Made by a program: the position numbers and the translations under genes
Source: Candidatus Rifleibacteriota bacterium
Lineage (GTDB): Bacteria; Vulcanimicrobiota; Xenobia; Xenobiales; Xenobiaceae
Length of the DNA stretch: 5,150 nt
Assembly: GCA_900772775.1 (NCBI GenBank)
Contig: CAAGRW010000064.1
Span: forward strand, 1 to 5,150
Direction of reading: 5' to 3'
Part shown: one piece after another, positions 1 to 5,150 of the stretch
Layout: each line of letters opens with the position of its first letter
How positions within the stretch are numbered: position 1 is the stretch's first letter
The notes under the pieces: model-generated
The model's database searches: none
The model's input: only the letters and a program-made list of their open reading frames with translations
What the model was told of the DNA's origin: nothing

Positions 1-55
1 CGTCAGTGTGATTAAAAGTCCCCACATTTTAGTGAAAAGAACTCCATTTTTTTAC

Positions 56-2311
56 TTATGCTTTGGGTTTGGTCTCTTCTAAAAAATTAGTTACTGCATC
101 TAAGAGTAGCCCCTGGTCAAAACTGCTTTTTTCTATATAAGCGTTGGCACCTAACTTTAAGCCTCGTTGTCTGTCTTCTATTCTTTCTTGTCCGCTAATG
201 AGGATTATGGGCATTTTGCTCAATCTACTGTCAGAACGAATTTTTATAGTCAAATCAAAACCGGTGAGGCTGGGCATATCCACATCTGAGATGAGTAAAC
301 CAAACTTCTCATTTTGTAACAATTCCCAGGCTTGGCTGCCATCGGCGGCTGTGCGTACAATAAATCCTGAAGTTTCCAGAAGACCTCTAATTAAAGTACG
401 GGTTGTTGTAGAATCGTCTGCCACCAAAATAGCGGAACGAGCGGTGCTATCGACAGTTTGTAACTGACGTGTATAGTTTCGCGTGTGAGTTAATAAATCG
501 GAAATATTCAGTACTGGAACCACCTGATGGTATCCTACCATGCAAGCGCCCATTACGAAACGAACCCTTTTCAGTTGCGGCCCTAAATCTCGAGACAATA
601 CTTCTTGCACACCGTATATTTCATCTACCACCAGTGCCAAACGCCGACCTCCGGCCGTGACGATAACAGCCGACCAACCGTTACTAAAATGTTCAGTAGG
701 CAACTGTGGCAATTTTAATAACTGCCCCAAGCGAGTGATAGGTACTACATGCTCGCGAAAGCGTATAACTTGACTGCCTTCTATGGTAAAAATATCTTCT
801 GATTTTATTTTGGTTGCAGCTTCGACGCCACTCAAAGGAAAGACCAAAAAGCGACCTTGCTCCTTAATTAGTAGTCCTTCAAAAGTGGCTAAACTAGTAG
901 GAATCGATAGAATGAAAGAGGTTCCTTGGCCAATTTTTGTTTTGACTCTTATGTCTCCCTTAAGCATTTCTACCTTTTCACGTACGATAGCCATACCTAA
1001 ACCGCGGCCGGATAGATCTGTCACTTTAGAAGATGTAGAAATTCCCGAAGTAAATATTAAGTCTAGAGAGTTGGCTTCAGAATCCTCAGAAATTAGTCCT
1101 TGTTGCTTAGCAGAAGCTAAAACTTCTTCTGTCTGAATGCCACGCCCGTCGTCAGAAACGGTAAACTCCATCATGCTAGTACCGCGTGAGGTTACTTTCA
1201 GATTTAAGTGGCCTTCCTGGTTTTTGTGTCTAGAAATGCGCTCTTGGGTGCTTTCCAAACCGTGATCCAGAGCATTGCGCACCAAATGAAGTAACGGCAC
1301 TTTTAGCGCTTCTATGATGCTTCGGTCTAGTTCTAAGTCTCCGCCAGTAATAGTAATACGTACTTTTTTGGCCAATTGTCTGGCTATGCGTAGAGCTGCA
1401 ATTTCAAGCTCTTCTAACAAAGGTCGAACTGGAGCCAAACGTGCTCCCTTTACTTCGCTAAGTAAGGCTTGAAGCTGATTGTTAAATTCGTGATAATCTG
1501 AGCCTAAGCTGCGAGTATGGCGTTGCAATGAACTGACAATAGAACGCATATCCTCGGCTAAATGGTTGAGAAAAGGATCGTCTTCGCTTTTGTCTATTAT
1601 ATCTTGAAGTAAACGGTTGGCCAGGATCGTATTATTGAGCAATTTTTGAGCTTCGTTCCAGCGTTGTTGACTGTTAAGTCTAGCCAGAACTAATTGCTCG
1701 CCGCGTCTGAGCAAAAGATCCAATTTGTTAGCATTGATACGCACAGTTTCTTGCTTATTTTGAGTATTAGTTGGCGGTATCATAGCGACAATTTGAGAAG
1801 TGAAATTGTCGCTTGGGGCAGCTTGGCTTTGATTAGCGGGTGCCGAAGACGCTAATTCGCTGGATGCTACTTCTGAAGATAAAATAGGCTGCGGTTGGTT
1901 TGTATTTGTGTAAGCAACGGAAGCTGAGCTTGGAGTGATAGGCTTGAAGTCGGTGGCAGAGGAGGTTAGATCTATACTGAGAGATGTAGCAGCGCTCAAA
2001 GCCGATTCTAGTATGGAAGAAAGCTCAGCTTTGTTGGCTTTGGTAGGCGACTTTTTCCAAGTAGACAGTATATTCTCCGACGTTTGGCATATGTGGCCGA
2101 CATTATCAAAGCCTATAGCTTGAGAAGCTCCTTTCAAGCTGTGGAACTGGCGAAAAACAGGCTCTATCAAAGTTGAATCTGATAAAGGCCCTTCATCTAA
2201 AGCTCTTTCTATTGTTGATAATCCGACTAATATGCCTTTTATGTAATCTTCTGCTTCTACTTGGAACGTGGCCAGTAAACGGCGTCTGAATTGTTCCTTG
2301 CGAGTATCCAA
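56..2311 (-). CDS. Hybrid CheA-type histidine kinase with C-terminal receiver domain (Hpt-P3-P4-P5-REC), 751 aa
   Basis: This is a cytoplasmic chemosensory kinase that would autophosphorylate under receptor control and pass the phosphate to a receiver. Domains seen in order: Hpt/P1 at about 8-110 with phospho-accepting His57 in HSLKG; a Ser/Ala/Gln/Thr-rich linker at about 112-187 in place of a P2 domain; a long helical P3 dimerisation region at about 188-320; the P4 ATPase with N box (HLVRNALDHG, 342-351), G1 (DDGRG, 387-391) and G2 (GRGLGM, 435-440); a CheW-like P5 at about 473-612; and REC at about 626-747. REC has acidic pair Asp632/Asp633, phospho-acceptor Asp676, Ser706 and Lys728, so it looks active. 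The start is TTG: an in-frame TAG lies four codons upstream, and the next Met (177) would remove the Hpt domain. The length and layout resemble WspE and FrzE more than E. coli CheA (654 aa). The gene follows the receptor gene by 24 bp. It ends in TAA at 58-56, and no terminator is visible in the remaining 55 bp. The kinase call is very secure; the pathway is not known. Confidence 0.96.
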   Translation of the reverse strand: MDTRKEQFRRRLLATFQVEAEDYIKGILVGLSTIERALDEGPLSDSTLIEPVFRQFHSLKGASQAIGFDNVGHICQTSENILSTWKKSPTKANKAELSSILESALSAATSLSIDLTSSATDFKPITPSSASVAYTNTNQPQPILSSEVASSELASSAPANQSQAAPSDNFTSQIVAMIPPTNTQNKQETVRINANKLDLLLRRGEQLVLARLNSQQRWNEAQKLLNNTILANRLLQDIIDKSEDDPFLNHLAEDMRSIVSSLQRHTRSLGSDYHEFNNQLQALLSEVKGARLAPVRPLLEELEIAALRIARQLAKKVRITITGGDLELDRSIIEALKVPLLHLVRNALDHGLESTQERISRHKNQEGHLNLKVTSRGTSMMEFTVSDDGRGIQTEEVLASAKQQGLISEDSEANSLDLIFTSGISTSSKVTDLSGRGLGMAIVREKVEMLKGDIRVKTKIGQGTSFILSIPTSLATFEGLLIKEQGRFLVFPLSGVEAATKIKSEDIFTIEGSQVIRFREHVVPITRLGQLLKLPQLPTEHFSNGWSAVIVTAGGRRLALVVDEIYGVQEVLSRDLGPQLKRVRFVMGACMVGYHQVVPVLNISDLLTHTRNYTRQLQTVDSTARSAILVADDSTTTRTLIRGLLETSGFIVRTAADGSQAWELLQNEKFGLLISDVDMPSLTGFDLTIKIRSDSRLSKMPIILISGQERIEDRQRGLKLGANAYIEKSSFDQGLLLDAVTNFLEETKPKA

Positions 2312-2320
2312 TTTGTAGTT

Positions 2321-2339
2321 CTACCTTTCGAAAAGCTAG
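2321..2339 (-). promoter_or_regulatory. Ribosome-binding site of the kinase gene inside a small hairpin with the receptor stop codon
   Basis: The kinase's only purine-rich site, minus-strand AAAGGT (2328-2323), lies 11 nt before the TTG start. The 19 bases read CTAGCTTTTCGAAAGGTAG on the minus strand and can fold into a stem of seven pairs with one G-G mismatch and a 3-nt loop. The Shine-Dalgarno forms one arm. The other arm contains the receptor's TAG stop codon (2338-2336). A ribosome finishing the receptor would open the stem. The fold is read by eye and no free energy was calculated. Confidence 0.45.
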
Positions 2340-3970
2340 AGTTCACCGTTTTTTAATAAATTATGTAATGAAAAAGACATCTTTTTCATATTTTTAGCTT
2401 GCTCTTCTGTCTGATGAGTGCTTTCTAAAGTTTGCTTACTGGCCACTTGGATAGCAGCTATGGCCTGGGCAATTTGTTCCACACCGGCTGATTGTTGCTC
2501 GGAGGAAGCTCTAATTTGGCTAGCCGAATTGCTGGAGAGACTTATCGTCTCAGCCAAAGCTCTAATTACATCGCCGGCTTGATTGACTAGTTCTACACCT
2601 GTTTCTACGGCACTCGTTCCTGTGGCTGTGTTATTGAGAGCAGCCGTAACTGCCTTTTGTATCTCGCCCAAAATCGAACGTATTTGGACTGTGGCTTGGC
2701 GTGATTGTTCGGCCAAAGAGCGAACTTCGCTGGCTACAACTGAGAAACCGTAGCCGTGTTCGCCGGCGCGGGCCGCTTCAATGGCAGCATTGACGGCTAA
2801 CATATTGGATTGCTCGGTTAGTTCTTGCACAGTAGAGATAATTTCGCCAACAGCTTGAGTTTGTTCTGATAAATGTTGCATATCGGAGGCGATAGCTTGC
2901 ACTTCTTTGCGTATCGATTGCATACCGCTGATAGTGCGTTCTACAGCTTCACGTCCGCGTAAAGTAACTTTTTCGGAGGTAAGAGCCAAATGGGCCACTT
3001 CTTCAGCTTTTTTTGTTGATAAAGCGGTTACTTGCTTCAATTCTCCCACTGTAGCTGAAGTTTCGGAAACAGCTGAAGATTCTTCCGCCATAGCAGCTGC
3101 TTGTTTGGTCGTGGCTTCTAAAATGCCGCTGGAAGCCTCGGCTACCGATGAGGCAGTTTCTTGCAAGGCTTTTATTAAATTTTCCAATTTAAAGCGAGCA
3201 TCGCGTTCCGAAGCAATTTTAGCTTCAATTTGCTCAGCCATATTATTGAAAGATTCAGCTAAGGTGGTAAGTTCGTCGTTGCCCATTACGGGGACGCGCG
3301 AAGTCAGATCGCCAGATGAAATTTTGGCTGCCGATTCTTGCAGGAAAAGGACTCGGTTGGAAACGCTGCGGGCCATGGCCAAAATTACCAAAGTTAAGCA
3401 CAAAATGAAGATATTGACTATTGAGGTAATTAGGCTGATTTGATTGGATATTTTGTCGGTGCGATCGGCCAACATATCTGTTACCGTACTCAAAGACATA
3501 AGTATTGGTGATATGTCGCTTTCAAAAGAAAGTGTTTTACCTTGTAAAGTTACACTTTGCTCGCTGACGAGAGTATTTAAATGGAGAGAAACTCTGTTCC
3601 ATTCATCGTAGGCTTTAGCCATGTTGTCGCTTATGGGACCGGAATTAGGAAGATCACCACTCAGGTCGCTCAGCTCTTTGGTCAAAAGTCTCTTTTCATT
3701 AAGCAATTCTTTGATAATTTGGCGTCTGCTGATAGGATCGGAAGCTGTTGTGAGTTTGTCCGACAAGTCGGAAATTTTCCAAAGTCGACTTTCAGTGCTG
3801 GAGGTAGTTTGGCACAATTTATTGGCGCTTTTTAACTTAGGCTCCATGACCAATACCAAGAAGCATGTAGCTCCTAAAGTAATAATCAACAGTATGGCAA
3901 CTACATAACTTAAAGTTTGAGATGTTGAGCGTCTTTCGAGAGCGTTGGCTTGAAGTCTGTCTGTTGCCAC
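2336..3970 (-). CDS. Methyl-accepting chemotaxis protein (transmembrane chemoreceptor with HAMP), about 544 aa
   Basis: This is an inner-membrane chemoreceptor that would sense a ligand outside the cytoplasm and control a CheA kinase. Numbering is from the GTG at 3970. The protein has a short cytoplasmic N-terminus, TM1 at about 20-42, a predicted helical extracytoplasmic domain of about 135 residues (43-177, size fits a four-helix bundle), TM2 at about 179-199, HAMP at about 200-253 with the GDL and NDEL motifs, and a long coiled-coil signalling domain at about 265-535. The hairpin tip is clear (EQSNMLAVNAAIEAARAGE, 386-404). Likely methylation sites are Glu296/Glu297 and Gln492/Gln493. There is no aromatic CheR/CheB-tethering pentapeptide at the C-terminus (LLKNGEL). 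Start choice: the GTG at 3985 directly follows an in-frame TAA and has no Shine-Dalgarno, whereas the GTG five codons later has GAGG 9 nt upstream. Both starts keep every domain. The stop is TAG, 24 bp before the kinase start, so the two proteins are probably partners. The ligand cannot be inferred. Confidence 0.95.
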   Translation of the reverse strand: MATDRLQANALERRSTSQTLSYVVAILLIITLGATCFLVLVMEPKLKSANKLCQTTSSTESRLWKISDLSDKLTTASDPISRRQIIKELLNEKRLLTKELSDLSGDLPNSGPISDNMAKAYDEWNRVSLHLNTLVSEQSVTLQGKTLSFESDISPILMSLSTVTDMLADRTDKISNQISLITSIVNIFILCLTLVILAMARSVSNRVLFLQESAAKISSGDLTSRVPVMGNDELTTLAESFNNMAEQIEAKIASERDARFKLENLIKALQETASSVAEASSGILEATTKQAAAMAEESSAVSETSATVGELKQVTALSTKKAEEVAHLALTSEKVTLRGREAVERTISGMQSIRKEVQAIASDMQHLSEQTQAVGEIISTVQELTEQSNMLAVNAAIEAARAGEHGYGFSVVASEVRSLAEQSRQATVQIRSILGEIQKAVTAALNNTATGTSAVETGVELVNQAGDVIRALAETISLSSNSASQIRASSEQQSAGVEQIAQAIAAIQVASKQTLESTHQTEEQAKNMKKMSFSLHNLLKNGEL

Positions 3971-3979
3971 TGGTGTTTG

Positions 3980-3983
3980 CCTC
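3980..3983 (-). promoter_or_regulatory. Shine-Dalgarno for the chemoreceptor (decides the GTG start at 3970)
   Basis: The minus strand reads GAGG here, 9 nt before the GTG at 3970-3968. The other candidate start, the GTG at 3985-3983, is preceded by an AT-rich stretch ending in TAA, with no purine-rich ribosome site. Spacing therefore favours the downstream GTG, which shortens the protein by five residues without touching TM1. Confidence 0.55.
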
Positions 3984-4049
3984 ACTTAATTATTGTTAGG
4001 CACAATTGCCGACCATGGTGTTTTCTCTTCTAATGCTTCGCAGCCTGCC

Positions 4050-4075
4050 CCTATAAAAAGGAGCGATTCCTTAGG
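4050..4075 (-). repeat. Short imperfect hairpin just downstream of the terminator
   Basis: The arms AAGGA (4058-4062) and TCCTT (4068-4072) form a 5-bp stem with a 5-nt loop. A further three pairs (4050-4052 with 4073-4075) are possible across a 5-nt bulge (4053-4057). On the minus strand the 3' arm runs into a short U stretch. It may be a weak second terminator, part of the receptor gene's leader, or chance. It lies in the 171-bp gap between the methyltransferase and the receptor start, where I could not identify a convincing promoter. Confidence 0.3.
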
Positions 4076-4121
4076 AAAAAAGCACGAGTCTTTGCTCTTA
4101 ATGTACAAAAACTCGTGCTTT
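4076..4121 (-). terminator. Rho-independent terminator of the methyltransferase gene
   Basis: The arms 4079-4089 and 4111-4121 are perfect 11-bp inverted repeats (core AGCACGAGT). Pairing continues inward through 4090/4110 and 4091-4094/4106-4109, leaving an 11-nt loop (4095-4105). Position 4090/4110 is a C-A mismatch in plus-strand RNA but a G-U wobble in minus-strand RNA, so only the minus-strand transcript forms an unbroken 16-bp stem. On the minus strand the stem ends in a run of six U residues (4081-4076), of which the first three overlap the base of the stem. The site begins 20 nt after the methyltransferase TAA stop. It should separate that gene from the receptor-kinase pair. Confidence 0.9.
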
Positions 4122-4141
4122 GATGGCTTTAAATTGGGTTG

Positions 4142-5074
4142 TTATGACCAATAACCCAACTCTACGTCTAGTCTTTTTTTATCACAAGGACGGTCAATTT
4201 CTGTAGGGAAAAAACGTCTAGATGGTTTAAAAACTGCATCTCCTTTTCTTAGATAAGTTACTTCAAGAGACTGGGGGATAACCATATCGGCTACATTAAT
4301 TAAGCATGAGCAATTGTTGGCATGAATATGTACCGGTTCATGGGTGCGGGCAATTTTTTCCAAAACGTGTTTTATAGAAGAAGCGATTTTTAAATCTGTC
4401 ATTTCGTGCATTTCTAAAATTATTTGAGAAAACTGACTGAGAATTTCTTCTGGCACATCTCTGAGAACTTCCCATTCGCAACCTTCTATATCCATTTTGA
4501 GAATCATATTGTGTTGGCTCTCGTGTCCGTTTTTTTGCAACAATGCTTGAAGAGTTTGGCAATTATCCATAGCAAGGTTGCCGCAAACACCAATCGGAAA
4601 AAAATGACAACGGTTATTTGAAAATTTGAGAGCTGATGGATCTAGGGTATGATCATACATATAAACTTCATAACCACGTTCAGCCATCGCTAAATCCCAC
4701 CCCGGTTCGGCACCTATACCAAAACTATAAGCAATTTTTTCAGCATCTTTTAATTTTAAGCCTTTGACCATTACATAACCGCCGTCGGTATCAGGTCCGA
4801 CGCGTTCGTAACTTAGATCAACAATATCTTTTACGTTTATTAACGATTTTACAGAATGAAGGTGGTCGTATAGTACAGTTTTGTCTATAAAAGAAGTAGA
4901 TTGTTGGCATCCTTTGTACGCAATATAGCGTTCAATGCCTCCAGAAGCGCATTTTGCGGCGTCCTGCACTAGTTTTAATAACAATTCAACTGCAGTTAGG
5001 CTATAATGAAGGGCTTTAAGGTTCCATTTTATCTTTGTGTAATATTTTGCAACACGATCGTCAGAACTACTCAT
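4142..5074 (-). CDS. FkbM/METTL24-like SAM-dependent methyltransferase, about 310 aa
   Basis: This is a predicted class I (Rossmann-fold) methyltransferase, probably cytoplasmic because no signal peptide or membrane helix is visible. Numbering is from the ATG at 5074. An N-terminal helical region (about 1-85) of unknown role precedes the catalytic part. That part starts with a DGGYV motif (97-101), then a SAM-binding loop GIGAEPG (119-125), an acidic residue at the end of strand 2 (YDHT, Asp141), the hallmark MDIEGCEWE (Asp195, Glu197, Glu200), an LEMHEM strand (220-225) and a late HIHANN segment (249-254). The DGGY, SFGIG and DIEGxEW set matches what I recall of the METTL24-like branch (Pfam Methyltransf_22, PF13383) rather than classical FkbM O-methyltransferases. 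The reading frame stays open upstream to the window edge, and a TTG at 5107 would add 11 residues, but only the ATG has a good ribosome site (GGAG, 5 nt spacer). A strong terminator follows the TAA stop. Substrate unknown; sugar or glycan O-methylation is a family-level guess. Confidence 0.85.
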   Translation of the reverse strand: MSSSDDRVAKYYTKIKWNLKALHYSLTAVELLLKLVQDAAKCASGGIERYIAYKGCQQSTSFIDKTVLYDHLHSVKSLINVKDIVDLSYERVGPDTDGGYVMVKGLKLKDAEKIAYSFGIGAEPGWDLAMAERGYEVYMYDHTLDPSALKFSNNRCHFFPIGVCGNLAMDNCQTLQALLQKNGHESQHNMILKMDIEGCEWEVLRDVPEEILSQFSQIILEMHEMTDLKIASSIKHVLEKIARTHEPVHIHANNCSCLINVADMVIPQSLEVTYLRKGDAVFKPSRRFFPTEIDRPCDKKRLDVELGYWS

Positions 5075-5079
5075 AACTT

Positions 5080-5083
5080 CTCC
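5080..5083 (-). promoter_or_regulatory. Shine-Dalgarno for the methyltransferase (decides the ATG start at 5074)
   Basis: The minus strand reads GGAG, with a 5-nt spacer (AAGTT) before the ATG at 5074-5072. The alternative TTG at 5107 is preceded by a T-rich, purine-poor stretch and has no ribosome site. This supports the 310-residue product. Confidence 0.65.
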
Positions 5084-5122
5084 GAATAAATTTTTTGCGT
5101 GTGACAAACAACAAAGCCAGTT

Positions 5123-5141
5123 GTTCTTTTTGATAAAGAAC
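5123..5141. repeat. Perfect 7-bp inverted repeat upstream of the methyltransferase
   Basis: GTTCTTT (5123-5129) and AAAGAAC (5135-5141) are exact reverse complements around a 5-nt centre (TTGAT). The repeat sits about 50 bp upstream of the methyltransferase ATG. On neither strand is it followed by a clean T-run, so it does not look like a terminator. It could be an operator or a leader hairpin, but an AT-rich 7-bp repeat can arise by chance, and the region ends at the window edge. Confidence 0.35.
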
Positions 5142-5150
5142 CTAGACGAC

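Noticed and set aside
1..27. Minus-strand ATG frame running off the window edge after the kinase (MWGLLITLT)
   Set aside because: Only nine codons are visible and there is no ribosome site upstream of the ATG, so a gene start cannot be supported.
144..1136. Several plus-strand open frames of 63-117 codons opposite the kinase gene
   Set aside because: They lie antisense to a protein with unmistakable kinase domains, show no recognisable motifs and have no supporting gene context.
2907..3908. Plus-strand open frames of up to 178 codons opposite the receptor gene
   Set aside because: They are mirror frames of the Ala/Glu/Ser-rich receptor coiled coil. The minus-strand product has a full set of receptor domains and leaves no room for a second gene.
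3992..4006. 5-bp inverted repeat ATTGT/ACAAT just upstream of the receptor start
   Set aside because: It is too short and AT-rich to tell from chance, and it has no partner copy elsewhere in the window.
3996..4016. Six-codon minus-strand frame (MVGNCA) upstream of the receptor, possible leader peptide
   Set aside because: It is preceded by an AGAAGAG stretch, but a frame this short is expected by chance, and no attenuator structure accompanies it.
3985..4076. Promoter for the receptor-kinase pair
   Set aside because: TATAGG and AATAAT hexamers occur on the minus strand, but neither has a plausible -35 element at normal spacing.
4338..4621. Small open frames on both strands inside the methyltransferase gene
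   Set aside because: They overlap the catalytic core of the methyltransferase in other frames and have no motifs of their own.

Overview
The window holds three genes, all on the minus strand, so they read from high to low coordinates. In order of transcription they are a Rossmann-fold methyltransferase of the FkbM/METTL24-like group (5074 to 4142), a two-transmembrane methyl-accepting chemotaxis protein (3970 to 2336), and a hybrid CheA histidine kinase with a C-terminal receiver domain (2311 to 56). Coding density is high. The only sizeable gap is about 170 bp between the methyltransferase and the chemoreceptor. I see no tRNA, rRNA, mobile element or CRISPR array.

The organism is a bacterium with moderate to low GC (low-to-mid 40s percent by eye) and a transmembrane chemosensory system. 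Of the three genes, the kinase has a TTG start and the receptor probably a GTG start. The lineage cannot be fixed from this sequence. P1-P3-P4-P5-REC kinases occur widely, for example in cyanobacteria and their relatives, myxobacteria (FrzE) and pseudomonads (WspE).

The layout suggests two transcription units. The methyltransferase ends in a strong intrinsic terminator (4076-4121) whose hairpin pairs better as minus-strand RNA than as plus-strand RNA. The receptor and kinase follow as a tight pair 24 bp apart. The kinase ribosome-binding site lies inside a short hairpin whose other arm contains the receptor stop codon, which suggests translational coupling.

Functionally, the receptor would sense a ligand through a helical extracytoplasmic domain and control the kinase, which has its own CheW-like domain for docking. 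The kinase would phosphorylate its own Hpt histidine (His57) and then its fused receiver aspartate (Asp676) or a separate response regulator. No cheW, cheR, cheB, cheY or output gene lies inside the window, so it is open whether the pathway drives motility, pili or another output. The methyltransferase has no evident link to chemosensing. It is a predicted SAM-dependent enzyme of unknown substrate, and the terminator separates it from the receptor-kinase pair.
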